A stretch of DNA of 53,850 nt from Gammaproteobacteria bacterium (lineage in GTDB: Bacteria > Pseudomonadota > Gammaproteobacteria > UBA6429 > Thiohalophilaceae), in NCBI GenBank assembly GCA_030617815.1, contig JAUWUS010000005.1, positions 1 to 53,850 on the forward strand. Reading direction: 5' to 3'. Position 1 is the first letter of the stretch, and each line of letters opens with the position of its first letter. The notes beneath the pieces were generated by a model. The model searched no databases. It saw nothing but the letters and a program-made list of their open reading frames with translations, and was not told where the DNA came from. A program made the translations under genes and the position numbers. Positions 19,314 to 28,798 of this stretch are shown in pieces.

Positions 19314-20242
19314 GTAAAGATCTTGCAGAAGTTATAGATACATCACCTGAAATAATAGAACAATTTATTGATGTTATCTGGATGGAAAGAGGGTTAAGTG
19401 AAAATACCTTATCTGCTTATCGTACTGATCTAAAGAAATTTTATACATGGTTAATACGATCATCGAATAAACCGGTCGTTGATATGTTAATCAAGGTAGA
19501 TCGTAAGACTATTGTTAATTACTTATCTGAACTTGAACGCCGGCAGATTAGTGCGTCTAGTCGGGCACGTTTGTTATCAAGTTTACGGCGGTTTTATGCT
19601 TATTTGTTGCGAGAAAAAAATATTGAAACAGATCCGGTTGCACTGATTGATGCACCAAAGCTGGGGCGTTCTTTACCTAAAACCTTAACAGAAAAAGATG
19701 TTGAGTCCTTATTAATGGCTCCAGATACAGCAACACTTTTAGGTTTGCGTGATCGTGTTTTATTTGAGGTTTTATATGCAACCGGTTTACGTGTGTCGGA
19801 ATTAGTGGGTTTGCAATTAACGCAAGTCAACATACAACAAGGTGTACTGCGGGTAACAGGAAAAGGAAACAAGGAACGTCTGGTGCCTTTAGGTGAAGAA
19901 GCGGTCAGTTGGCTGGAAAAGTATCTTTCAAATACCCGGGCCGATTTATTAAAAGGGCAGGTTACGGATGCCTTGTTTGTAACAAAAAGGGGGGCGGCAA
20001 TGACACGACAGGCATTTTGGTATTTGATCAAGCGTTACGCACTTCAGGCTGAAATAGGCTCGGCAATATCACCTCATACATTGCGTCATGCCTTCGCTAC
20101 CCACTTGTTAAATCATGGTGCGGATTTACGGGTGGTGCAAATGCTTTTGGGTCACAGTAATTTATCAACGACTCAAATTTATACCCATGTTGCAAAAGCA
20201 CGCTTGAAATCACTGCATAGCCTCCATCATCCGCGTGGTTAA
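19310..20242 (+). CDS. xerD: Tyrosine recombinase XerD
   Basis: 310 residues from GTG 19310, which overlaps the ogt stop (gtga); a TTG ten codons earlier is less likely. The N-terminal SAM-like core-binding domain (MERGLSENTLSAYRTDL) is followed by the catalytic domain with Arg in ATGLRVSELV, Lys in GKGNKERLVPLG, HTLRHAFATHLL, LGHSNLSTTQIYTHV and the nucleophile Tyr291. XerD with XerC resolves chromosome dimers at dif. The dsbC neighbour matches E. coli xerD-dsbC order, which favours XerD over XerC. Confidence 0.94.
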   Translation: MSKDLAEVIDTSPEIIEQFIDVIWMERGLSENTLSAYRTDLKKFYTWLIRSSNKPVVDMLIKVDRKTIVNYLSELERRQISASSRARLLSSLRRFYAYLLREKNIETDPVALIDAPKLGRSLPKTLTEKDVESLLMAPDTATLLGLRDRVLFEVLYATGLRVSELVGLQLTQVNIQQGVLRVTGKGNKERLVPLGEEAVSWLEKYLSNTRADLLKGQVTDALFVTKRGAAMTRQAFWYLIKRYALQAEIGSAISPHTLRHAFATHLLNHGADLRVVQMLLGHSNLSTTQIYTHVAKARLKSLHSLHHPRG

Positions 20243-20358
20243 TGGAATAAGCGATAAAGGGAACAAAATAAGCATTGAAAGGTCAAATAGCTCACAAATA
20301 AATTAAATGAAGCTGGTATAATTACCAGTATGAATTTTGCGAAAAGGTTTTGAGTTAA

Positions 20359-21084
20359 ATGAAAAAAATACTAAATAAAGTATTCGTTGTTGTAGTATGC
20401 CTGTTTATTACTCCTGTTTTAGCTGAAAATAGTGAGTTGGAAATAGCCAGGAAAAATATCTCAAAACAATTTGAAGGTGTTAATCCTCAGGATATTACTA
20501 AGTCTCCTGTTCCCGGTTTATATCAAGTTTTTATGCCTCCACGTTTTTTTTATGCAAGTGCAGATGGACGCTATATTATCGATGGTGATTTGGTTGATGC
20601 GAAAACAAAACAAAGTATTTCTCAAATCCCGCGTAATAAATCAGTAGCAACTGCGATTAACGCGATGGGTGAAGACTCAATGATTATTTTTGGCAAAGAT
20701 ACCTTAAAACATACCGTGACAGTATTTACTGATATTGATTGTGGTTACTGCCGTATATTACATAATGAAATTAATAAATATAACAAGCTTGGAATTCGCA
20801 TTCGTTATATGTTTTATCCGCAAGCAGGCATAGGTTCAGATTCTTTTAAAAAAGCAGAAGCAGTCTGGTGTAGTAAAGACAGAGCAAAGGCGTTGACGCA
20901 GGCCAAAAATGAAATAAAGGTTGCCAGTAAAAAATGTGATAATCCGGTTGCCCAACATTATGCCATGGCTAAAATGATTGGAATACGTGGGACACCAGCA
21001 TTTGTTTTAGATGATGGTTCGGTTATGTACGGTTATATTCCTGCTGCACATTTGAGCGCCGGATTAAATCAAATGAAAAAATAA
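20359..21084 (+). CDS. dsbC: Periplasmic disulfide isomerase DsbC
   Basis: 241 residues. A signal peptide (MKKILNKVFVVVVCLF to VLA) is followed by the dimerisation domain (about 23-85) and a thioredoxin fold with the active site DIDCGYCRILH (Cys128 and Cys131). A second cysteine pair lies at VWCSKD and KKCDNP, and the cis-proline loop is RGTPAFVLDDG. It isomerises wrong disulfides and is kept reduced by DsbD. It is downstream of xerD as in E. coli, and converges on the next gene 8 bases away. Confidence 0.94.
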   Translation: MKKILNKVFVVVVCLFITPVLAENSELEIARKNISKQFEGVNPQDITKSPVPGLYQVFMPPRFFYASADGRYIIDGDLVDAKTKQSISQIPRNKSVATAINAMGEDSMIIFGKDTLKHTVTVFTDIDCGYCRILHNEINKYNKLGIRIRYMFYPQAGIGSDSFKKAEAVWCSKDRAKALTQAKNEIKVASKKCDNPVAQHYAMAKMIGIRGTPAFVLDDGSVMYGYIPAAHLSAGLNQMKK

Positions 21085-21092
21085 AGAATTTT

Positions 21093-21617
21093 TTAATTCA
21101 GAGTTTGCGCTAATTTTCTGCGGTATTGCGCAACTAACTCATGGTTATGGCCTAACAGTTCAAATATTTTCAACAATTCTGTACGGCCAGCATCGTCATT
21201 ATAATGCCGATCCTGGCGTACAATTTCTAAAAGCTGATCCATCGCTGCAACATAATCACCACGTAATTTATAGTGTGCACACAGTTGCTCTCGAGCAAGA
21301 CAATTTTTGGGTTGTTGTTCGATGGTATGTAATAAATCCTCAAAATCGGGTGCATCAATAACGGCATCAATGGACTCAAGTTGACCAAAGAGAGCAAGTG
21401 CAGCGGGATTATTTTTATCCTCAGCAGATAAACTCTGGAGTAAATCACGAGCATCATCAAAACGTTTTTCACGCATTAGCATATTGGCAAATTCAATACG
21501 CACCATTGTATTTTGTGGTTCGGCAATAAGAATTTCCTGCATTTTCTCTAAAGCAGATTTGGTTTCACCTTGTTGGTAAGAATCAAGGGCTTGTTGTAAG
21601 GGGGAGTCAACGGACAT
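21093..21617 (-). CDS. TPR-only protein resembling the C-terminal half of CnoX/YbbN
   Basis: 174 residues, soluble. The protein starts directly with SPLQQALDSYQQGETKSALEKM and continues through TPR units (EPQNTMVRIEFANMLMREKR, PAALALFGQLE, NCLAREQLCAHYKLRGDY) to DDAGRTELLKIFELLG. That order is typical of the region following the thioredoxin domain in CnoX (YbbN) co-chaperones. No thioredoxin domain or CxxC is present in it or immediately upstream (the upstream neighbour is the AddA-like gene). It could bind chaperones without redox activity; this is inference. Confidence 0.72.
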   Translation of the reverse strand: MSVDSPLQQALDSYQQGETKSALEKMQEILIAEPQNTMVRIEFANMLMREKRFDDARDLLQSLSAEDKNNPAALALFGQLESIDAVIDAPDFEDLLHTIEQQPKNCLAREQLCAHYKLRGDYVAAMDQLLEIVRQDRHYNDDAGRTELLKIFELLGHNHELVAQYRRKLAQTLN

Positions 21618-21630
21618 GTTTGAAAAACCT

Positions 21631-24600
21631 TTATTTAAAATAATATTGGCTGGCTATTGCAGTAAATAATAATGCAGATGTTACATTATATTCTGGCCAT
21701 AAAAGTTGCACACCTTTTTGATAAAGTTGCATTTGTTTTTGGTATGTTTGGGCTATATTTTCAATGTTCTCTGGAGTGACATAAGGATGTGTTTTATAGT
21801 CAATAATAGTTACATTTTTGTCTTTTATAATGAGACGGTCGATTATACCGTAAATCATTTTGTTGCTATCTTTAAATTGAATAGGGACTTCATTATAAAA
21901 CTGGTCATAACATGAAGAATCAAAATAATTTGTAAATGATTTGTTTTTTACAATGTTTTGACACTCTTTCCACCATCTTTCCAGTTCAGTTATTTGTACT
22001 TCTTTCATCTCTGCACTGTAAAATTTATCCAGCCTGGTTACAGGAGAACGAGATAAAGTGTTAAGCATTTGATGCATAATAATGCCGCGAAGCGTATTTT
22101 CTTCACTACTTTGTCTATGCTCATTAAAAACCGTTGTCTGTTGACTCGGAGAAATATCCAGTTGCTGGTTTTGTATTTTTATCGGTGATGATAATTCCAG
22201 GGGAATAACGACAGCCTTTTTGGAACCGGATTCTTTTTTTACGGTTATTTTATTTTCATTGCCAATAGTTTCGAGTATTACCGGAACAGTGTTGTCCATG
22301 CTATTAAATTCAAATGCAGAACAGATTTTTTCATACCAGCCATGATCTTTGTTTTTCGGTTCGCTACCGCTTATATATAACATTTGTTTTGCCCTGGTGA
22401 GTGCAACATAGAGTAAATTTGCATTTTCACGTTGTTCAAAAAAATCCTGTTCGGCAATACAGTTTGTGCTGAATTCATCCAGATTGCTTTTAGTTGCCGT
22501 TAATAAAAAATAGTCAGGTTTTGCTTTTTCTGCAGGCCAGTCAATGAGCGTGGAATAAGCTTTTTTATTCGTGGGGCTATTGGCGCTATCAGCAAGAAAT
22601 ATCACGGGAGCTTCAAGTCCTTTAGCGGCATGTACAGTTAATATTTGTACTCGTTGTTTTGCCTCATCGGCAGAGTAGCTAACGGGTTCATCAGGTGCTT
22701 CATTTTCCATTTGTCGTAATTCACTCAACCATGAAGAAAAACGACTTAAACTGGGATAACGGCCACTGTCCATTTCCAAAGCGAGCTCAAGAAAACGGTT
22801 TAGATTGGCTGCAACACGTTGGCTTAAATGCGTGGGAAAAGCCGCAATATAACGTGCAAGTACATTTGCTTCGCTGTATATTTTGTCTAACAAATCATGA
22901 ACAGGTAGTTTACTTGCATCATCCTGCCACTGTATTAATAATTTGTAGGCACGGGGTAATGATTTATGCTCGGGATTTTGTTGTGAAAAATTTTCTAAAC
23001 GCTCTAACCAGCTTCCCTTTGATGCTTGTTTTATTGCGACAAGATCATCATTTGTAACAGAAAACAAAGGAGATCGTAATATTCCCGCTAATGACAGGTT
23101 GTCAAAAGGCAGGATAAGCCATTGTAAAAGATCTAACATATCATTCACTTCAAGACTTTCGAGCAAAGTACCACGGTTTGCACCAATGTAAGGAATGCCT
23201 GTTTGTCTTAACGCACGTTCATAATCTGCAACATGGGTACGACTGCGGAGTAAAATGATAATGTCGTCATAGTCTATCGCTTTGTAATCCTCTTTTATTG
23301 CAATAGCCGTTTTTTGTTTTATTAAATTTCTGATTTGTTCTGCAATCATTAACCCTTCATTAAAATATTGCTGGTTGACAGATTCTTCACGTGGTTCATC
23401 CAGCGGATTGCGTAAAATCAAGGGGGAATCGTTTTCATCTTCTTTTTCAATGACTTCTTTTAGTGATAAAGGCAAGACAGTTACTTTCCCGGATAACTTT
23501 TCTTTGTGGGTGTTATGTTCAATAAAACCGGGTAATAAAATTTTAAATTCATTTTGCGTGAATAATTTATTAATAAAGTTAATAATTGCCGGACTGGAAC
23601 GCCATGAATGACTCAGAGGACAGGTTGTCGCGTTAAGATTTTCCCTTAGCCATTTTTCGGCGGCTAAAAATAAACGCGGTTCTGCGCGGCGAAAACGATA
23701 AATGGATTGTTTTTCATCTCCAACAATGAAAACACTGCGTTTTCTTTCATCTTCACTTGCGGCAATTTCCTCAAGTAAAGGTAAAATCAAGCGCCATTGT
23801 GTTGGGTTAGTGTCCTGGAATTCATCAACCAGAAGATGTTCTATCCGTTGATCCAGTTTATATTGAACCCATAGTGCATTATTACTTTTATTTAGTAGTA
23901 AATAGGTTTGCCATTCGAGATCAGTGAAATCCAGCAAACGTTGTTCTTTTTTTAGTTTTTGAAAATGATTTAAATAGTGCTGTCCCGCGACATACCATGC
24001 TGAACTGGTTTTCATTGTGCGTATTGCAGCAAGTGCTGCATTTGTCTGGATAAGTTTTTCACTTAGAATGGTATGTAATTCAAGAAAACGCTCTTGTCCA
24101 TCTGCTCCCATACTTTTATCAGCAGCTTTACTTTCTTTACGTTTTAATGGTTCTCCCTTTTGAGTTAAAAAACATTGTTTAAATAAATCAAAACGTATTT
24201 TTTCATTAATGTTTTTATCAATAACTTTGTAAATAAATTCACTATGTTCTAAATTTTTCTTGGTTTCGTGTTTACACAATAAAATATGAAATTCGTTTAA
24301 GAGTTCAATGTTATTTTTATCGGAAAATAAATCCTCTATTGGATTTATTTCAGGATTTATCTGCAGTTGTTTTTGTAGATGTTGTTGCGCATAAGAAACG
24401 GTGTCTTCTTCATTGCAGGTATAAGCCCACCAGTCGCTACGATGATCTAAAAAACTGGTTAATGCCTGTTTGCTGTTAAATAAACCGAGTTCTTTAAATA
24501 AAAACTGTAACGATGTTGCAAGAGGTGATTCCTTGTTTTTATTTGCTTCAGCCATGAGCGCATCCCAGGCTTCATTATAAAGGAGGTTGGTTTTATCGAG

Positions 24601-25005
24601 TAGATCAAAACCGGGTGAGACATTGGCTTCCATTGGAAAACGTCGTAATAACTCCTGACAAAAAGCATGAAAGGTTGATGTTTTTACCGGCGCTTCACTG
24701 CGTAATATTTTTTCATATAAACCGCGTGCGAGAGAAATGGTGGCAGGGGTAGTCTTAAGTTGTAGGTCGGCTAATGTTTTTTGCAGGCTATTTTCATTAC
24801 ACGTCGCTAATTCATAAAGCCGTTCCAGCAGGCGGGTTTGCATTTCATTTGCTGCTTTGCGGGTGAAGGTGATAGCAAATATATTTCCGGATTCAGCACC
24901 GGTTAACAGCAGACGGACAATTCGACTGATTAAAAGATAGGTTTTTCCACTACCGGCAGACGCCTGGACAGTCGTATGGCCGCTTAGTTGCTCTATAGAT
25001 GTCAT
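21631..25005 (-). CDS. AddA/RecB-like UvrD-family helicase-nuclease
   Basis: 1124 residues from ATG 25005; the longer frame adds 27 residues without family similarity. Superfamily 1A motifs are evident: the Q/Walker A region QASAGSGKT (Lys21), FAITFTRKAANEM (Ia), LLVDEFQDTNPTQW (II), FIVGDEKQSIYRFRRAEP (III), LTVHAAKGLEAPVIFL (V) and LLYVALTRAKQMLYISG (VI). The C-terminus has the PD-(D/E)XK nuclease pattern, with YGIIDRLIIK and VTIIDYKTHPY. With the AddB-like protein upstream it should process double-strand breaks for RecA. The 456-base gap to addB holds an opposite-strand RNA, so it needs its own promoter. Confidence 0.88.
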   Translation of the reverse strand: MTSIEQLSGHTTVQASAGSGKTYLLISRIVRLLLTGAESGNIFAITFTRKAANEMQTRLLERLYELATCNENSLQKTLADLQLKTTPATISLARGLYEKILRSEAPVKTSTFHAFCQELLRRFPMEANVSPGFDLLDKTNLLYNEAWDALMAEANKNKESPLATSLQFLFKELGLFNSKQALTSFLDHRSDWWAYTCNEEDTVSYAQQHLQKQLQINPEINPIEDLFSDKNNIELLNEFHILLCKHETKKNLEHSEFIYKVIDKNINEKIRFDLFKQCFLTQKGEPLKRKESKAADKSMGADGQERFLELHTILSEKLIQTNAALAAIRTMKTSSAWYVAGQHYLNHFQKLKKEQRLLDFTDLEWQTYLLLNKSNNALWVQYKLDQRIEHLLVDEFQDTNPTQWRLILPLLEEIAASEDERKRSVFIVGDEKQSIYRFRRAEPRLFLAAEKWLRENLNATTCPLSHSWRSSPAIINFINKLFTQNEFKILLPGFIEHNTHKEKLSGKVTVLPLSLKEVIEKEDENDSPLILRNPLDEPREESVNQQYFNEGLMIAEQIRNLIKQKTAIAIKEDYKAIDYDDIIILLRSRTHVADYERALRQTGIPYIGANRGTLLESLEVNDMLDLLQWLILPFDNLSLAGILRSPLFSVTNDDLVAIKQASKGSWLERLENFSQQNPEHKSLPRAYKLLIQWQDDASKLPVHDLLDKIYSEANVLARYIAAFPTHLSQRVAANLNRFLELALEMDSGRYPSLSRFSSWLSELRQMENEAPDEPVSYSADEAKQRVQILTVHAAKGLEAPVIFLADSANSPTNKKAYSTLIDWPAEKAKPDYFLLTATKSNLDEFSTNCIAEQDFFEQRENANLLYVALTRAKQMLYISGSEPKNKDHGWYEKICSAFEFNSMDNTVPVILETIGNENKITVKKESGSKKAVVIPLELSSPIKIQNQQLDISPSQQTTVFNEHRQSSEENTLRGIIMHQMLNTLSRSPVTRLDKFYSAEMKEVQITELERWWKECQNIVKNKSFTNYFDSSCYDQFYNEVPIQFKDSNKMIYGIIDRLIIKDKNVTIIDYKTHPYVTPENIENIAQTYQKQMQLYQKGVQLLWPEYNVTSALLFTAIASQYYFK

Positions 25006-25166
25006 GAAATACCTGAAAATTTGAATTATTGGGTTAATTTTATATGAAATTAAGGAGGGCAGATAGAGAACATTTCGATGATACAAATGAATATGGGCTT
25101 AAAAAGTTGAAATATGCACTGTTATGTTGCGTTATACACTACAAAATAAAGCATTTTGTGCACTAC

Positions 25167-25188
25167 GTCATGTATTAAGACATATGAC
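25167..25188. promoter_or_regulatory. Dyad next to the candidate sRNA promoter
   Basis: An imperfect 22-bp dyad, gtcat...atgac at the ends, ends directly before a -35-like ttgcct (25189-25194), which is 16 bases from a -10-like taatct (25211-25216). It is a possible activator site for the RNA downstream. It does not match the published GacA box (tgtaag-N6-cttaca). Confidence 0.35.
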
Positions 25189-25222
25189 TTGCCTGAGTAT
25201 TTTTAGCTGCTAATCTTGAAAT

Positions 25223-25444
25223 ATATCAAAGCAAAATGTTTTTAACATTAAGTAGAGGATATAAACACAAGGAGAAGTGTGTAAGGCAGGAGCGCCTAAA
25301 GGAAGCAGTAAAAAGGATTGGTGTGCAGAAGCAGGGAATGCTGATTAACGTTTGTTAAACGCGGATCTGCCCGAAATAAGAAACAGGCGGGATTGCCTGA
25401 AAGGAACTATATAAGGTGGCCATTGAATGGCCACCTATTTTTTT
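25223..25444 (+). ncRNA. Candidate CsrB/RsmY-type CsrA-sequestering small RNA
   Basis: No reading frame of note is present. Nine GGA trinucleotides occur between 25257 and 25405, at 25257, 25271, 25289, 25301, 25315, 25335, 25363, 25390 and 25403. Five have the ANGGA form. Three are presented in the loops of short hairpins: AGGC/GCCT around 25284-25297, AGCA/TGCT around 25330-25342 and CAGGC/GCCTG around 25384-25399. The unit ends in a strong intrinsic terminator. This repeated-GGA-in-loops plan is the hallmark of RsmX/Y/Z and CsrB/C RNAs, and csrA is in the same window. The 5' end is estimated from a promoter-like sequence and could lie as late as about 25255. Confidence 0.72.
25414..25444 (+). 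terminator. Intrinsic terminator of the candidate sRNA
   Basis: A perfect 9-bp stem (aggtggcca 25414-25422 with 25428-25436), a 5-base loop and then a seven-T run (25438-25444). It lies 17 bases beyond the end of the convergent addB-like gene. Confidence 0.9.
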
Positions 25445-25461
25445 GCCTGTTACATTCATTT

Positions 25462-28377
25462 TTAAGTATTCCAGGCTTGTTTGCGGCAAACTCTGTTTAT
25501 ATTGCAGTACTGACAGGTATCTTCATCACCCCAGGCAGTGAGTATTTTTCCATTACTCATTTCATCAACTATTTGTGTAAGGCGTTCGCCTATTTGATGA
25601 CTAATTGATTCTAATGCATCGTCAGAAAGCTGGGCAGAAAATTTTACCTGCTTGTTGAGCTCAAGATAGCTTACTCGGTTTACTGATTCATTGAGTTCTG
25701 TTCCCGCCAATAGGGCATAAAAAGGCAACTGTACGGCTTCACCTTGTTCAATTTCGGATAACTTTGCGGATTTGCCTGTTTTGTAATCAATAATACTCAG
25801 ACCTGTTTCATTTTTATCCAGTCGATCCAGTCTTCCATTCAGTTCCAGCTTTTTTGGCCAGTCTATTTTACTTTTAAGTTCGGCTTTAAAAAATGGCCAT
25901 TCGCTGGCATTTGTGATTTGCCAGTCGATGTATGCAGGAATGAGTTTTAACCATTGCTCTAACCAGCCACTGTGTTCAAAATTATCATCCAGATCACGGG
26001 CAAAAACCTGCTGTGATATTTCCTGCAGGGTTTGTATGGCGGATTCCCGATTTTTTTCAGTAACAATTTCTTTAAAGGGATCAGGTAGCCACTCAACCTT
26101 CTTATGAAAAGCTTCCAGACAACGATGCACCCGATCACCATAATCATTTTTAGATAAAGCTTCCTGAACTTCTTCACTTACCGATAAGTTGAGACCTTTT
26201 TCTACAAAGAATTTATAAGGGCAATTCATTAACGTTTGGTAACTGCTCGGCGAATAATATTTGGGTACTAAATCTTTTGGTAGTGAGATTTTTGCCTGCG
26301 TTGTTTTGTCGGGCAACGTGTCTTCAGTGCAGCGAATGACGAATGTATCTGGATTGGCAATGAGATTCTTTAGTTCCTCATCTTCTAAAGAGTTTTTATA
26401 AGTTTGTTGATAAAAGCGGTGAATAATTTCTAGCCATGGGCTGAGTGGAACATCTTCACCATTTTCTTCATTATTTGCTGTGATTAAAATTTCGGGTGCA
26501 GCTTCAAGTAAACGGCGGAAATGGTGAAAACGTTCACTTAACATTTCATGTGTTGTGCTTAGGTCTAATTGGTGTCGCACTGCATTATTAAAAAAAGGTG
26601 TTAAGTTTGTTTTGCCGGGTAAGTGTTCATGTTCGGCGCTGGCAATAATTAAAGCATCAAATTGTTGTAAGCGGCTTTGTCCCAGGCCCATTAAAGTGAT
26701 AGGGCTTGATGATTTTTCGGGAGTGAAAACAAACTGTTCAAGACTGCGACCTAACCAGGTACGGAAATCTGACCAGTGGAATTTTATTTTATATTGTGAG
26801 GCGCTGTATTTTAATGTTTCTAACATTTCCATTACGCGCGTACCTGCCGCATCTTCTTGCAGCAAGGTTGTCATGCCAAGAACTTCAAGACTTGCGGACA
26901 GTGTTTCAATATAATCGCAGGCATTGTGCGAACCTTTTAATAAAGGTTTTAATAATTCATTTGCAGCTTCAAACGACTCCAATATTTTAATGAGTGTTTC
27001 ACTTTCTTCAGATGACCAATTCAGTTTGTTTTCTCTTGAATGAATGGTTTTTTTATAATGCTGCAAATTTCGAGCAATGTTTTCGTGTCGAATAATATCC
27101 TGTTCGAGCCGATAAGCAGCATGTTTGACTTGTTGTGAGTTTAAAGAACTAAAAACAAAAGGTGACTTTAATAAATCAAGTAAAGGTAAGTGAGCGAAAT
27201 CTTCTTCAATACACTCAAGCCATCTTTCTAACACGGCTCCGGCACGGGTGGTTGATAGTGCCCATCCGGCTAAATCCTGTAGTGGCACATCGGCGCGTTC
27301 CAATAAGGCGCGTGTCCGGCGTGCAAGTCGGCGGTTCTCGGTAATAATACCAATATTGTTTTTTCCGGCTAATAGCCAGCGTCTTACCTGTAATTCAACT
27401 GCATGGGCTTGTTCTTCATGGCCTTTACAAAATAAAAGTTTAAGTCGATTTTTAATGTCGTTGCCAGGTGTTTTCGCCTGCTCTGTAGCACGTTCAATAA
27501 AGGGCAGCTTGTTGTGGTGGTAACAATTATTTATAAATTGCGAATAATGCTCTTTTGTTTGCTGACTTGTTTTTATATTAAACGTGTTTAACAAGTTTGT
27601 GATGGGCGTGTCAGGATGATATTCATCCGAATCTGATTCTGCATTCGTTTTAGTCTGGCCATGAAGATACAACTGGCAGCGTTGTTTTTTAATCAGTTGT
27701 TTTAACCAGTTTTGTTCAGCAAGAGAAAACTGATGATAGCCAGCAATGTAAAGTACATTTTTATTATTCTGGATATCTGCATTAAGTCCCAGTAAATAGG
27801 CAGCCTCACTGTCAAAAACAGTTTCGGCATTTAGTTGGGTATGCCATGCATTCCATAAGGTATAGACGAGAGTGGCTTCATGTCCTAATGCAGGAAAGTC
27901 TTCGGCAGAAATTCCGTAGGCATTGGCAATTTCTTTTTCAAAATCATCGTAATTATCAGGTAACGTTTTCAGGTTTGATGTAAGTTGATCAAACAGTTTG
28001 AGCAAATCATCAGTTAAATGCCAAGGACTGCCACTGCCGAGTAAACTCCGATGTTGGGTTAAGGCATCAAATAAAATAAGTTCACGCTGATGCTGGCCGC
28101 ATATATTGTGAGCTTCTTTTTGGTTCTGATTAAATTGCCTTTTGGCCCAGTCTCTTAAATTTAAAATTTGCGGGCACAATAAAGCCTGGAGACCGATTTG
28201 TTCTGCCTGTTGCAGTAGCAGGTGGCGTAAACGTTTTGCTGCATGGGGTTCGGATAAAAGAACAATAGCCTGAGTTAAGTCAGGCCGTTGTTCGCTATAA
28301 TCGTCAAGTAAATGTTGGGCAAGCAGAGCGAGAGGGTCGTCACCATAGGGAATGAGTGTAATGTTGTCTCGCACCAT
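25462..28377 (-). CDS. AddB-like PD-(D/E)XK nuclease subunit
   Basis: 971 residues. The C-terminal nuclease domain is clear: a first cysteine in YQTLMNCPYKFFVE, GDRVHRCLEAF, ELNGRLDRLD, LSIIDYKTGK (catalytic Asp/Lys), QLPFYALL and the cysteine cluster CQYCNINRVC, which together give the four-cysteine iron-sulfur pattern of AddB. The N-terminal region is helicase-like in length but has no Walker A, so it is probably an inactivated helicase used for DNA recognition. It precedes the AddA-like gene on the same strand. This pair would replace RecBCD, which is not seen here. Confidence 0.83.
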   Translation of the reverse strand: MVRDNITLIPYGDDPLALLAQHLLDDYSEQRPDLTQAIVLLSEPHAAKRLRHLLLQQAEQIGLQALLCPQILNLRDWAKRQFNQNQKEAHNICGQHQRELILFDALTQHRSLLGSGSPWHLTDDLLKLFDQLTSNLKTLPDNYDDFEKEIANAYGISAEDFPALGHEATLVYTLWNAWHTQLNAETVFDSEAAYLLGLNADIQNNKNVLYIAGYHQFSLAEQNWLKQLIKKQRCQLYLHGQTKTNAESDSDEYHPDTPITNLLNTFNIKTSQQTKEHYSQFINNCYHHNKLPFIERATEQAKTPGNDIKNRLKLLFCKGHEEQAHAVELQVRRWLLAGKNNIGIITENRRLARRTRALLERADVPLQDLAGWALSTTRAGAVLERWLECIEEDFAHLPLLDLLKSPFVFSSLNSQQVKHAAYRLEQDIIRHENIARNLQHYKKTIHSRENKLNWSSEESETLIKILESFEAANELLKPLLKGSHNACDYIETLSASLEVLGMTTLLQEDAAGTRVMEMLETLKYSASQYKIKFHWSDFRTWLGRSLEQFVFTPEKSSSPITLMGLGQSRLQQFDALIIASAEHEHLPGKTNLTPFFNNAVRHQLDLSTTHEMLSERFHHFRRLLEAAPEILITANNEENGEDVPLSPWLEIIHRFYQQTYKNSLEDEELKNLIANPDTFVIRCTEDTLPDKTTQAKISLPKDLVPKYYSPSSYQTLMNCPYKFFVEKGLNLSVSEEVQEALSKNDYGDRVHRCLEAFHKKVEWLPDPFKEIVTEKNRESAIQTLQEISQQVFARDLDDNFEHSGWLEQWLKLIPAYIDWQITNASEWPFFKAELKSKIDWPKKLELNGRLDRLDKNETGLSIIDYKTGKSAKLSEIEQGEAVQLPFYALLAGTELNESVNRVSYLELNKQVKFSAQLSDDALESISHQIGERLTQIVDEMSNGKILTAWGDEDTCQYCNINRVCRKQAWNT

Positions 28378-28400
28378 AAAAGGAGGGTTACATTTGGTTT

Positions 28401-28724
28401 TTAACGTTCAAGAAGTTTCAATTTATCAGGTTTTCCATCCCATTCAGCCGCGTCAGCAGGGGCATCAATCATTTCGGTAATCACCGGCCATTCGCGTGAG
28501 AGTTCTTCATTTAGGTCAATATAGCTGTCCTTGCCCTCGGGCAATTCATCTTCAGCAAAAATGGCTTCTGCCGGACATTCTGGTTCACATAAGGTGCAAT
28601 CGATGCATTCGTCTGGATCAATAACCATGAAATTAGGACCAATATGGAAGCAATCGACAGGGCAGACTTCTACGCAGTCTGTGTATAAGCATTTGATACA
28701 ATTGTCGGTTACTACATAAGTCAT
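28401..28724 (-). CDS. fdxA: Seven-iron ferredoxin FdxA
   Basis: 107 residues with the pattern [17 protein letters not shown] for the 3Fe-4S/4Fe-4S clusters and [12 protein letters not shown] for the second site. The C-terminal extension ([21 protein letters not shown]) is typical of Azotobacter FdI-type ferredoxins. It transfers electrons in the cytoplasm; its partner is not evident. The start ATG 28724 has ggag upstream. It lies between addB and mutS on the same strand, with its own short leader. Confidence 0.95.
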   Translation of the reverse strand: MTYVVTDNCIKCLYTDCVEVCPVDCFHIGPNFMVIDPDECIDCTLCEPECPAEAIFAEDELPEGKDSYIDLNEELSREWPVITEMIDAPADAAEWDGKPDKLKLLER

Positions 28725-28798
28725 TGGATGGCTCCTGAAACGGTTATAACTGAAAATATAATAGCGCTATGATAAAGCAAAATAGCGGCAAATTCGAC

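Noticed and set aside
25120-25138. GacA-type upstream site for the candidate sRNA (tgt...aca)
   Set aside because: Spacing is one base too long and the inner bases do not match the consensus; only the nearer dyad is reported, at low confidence.
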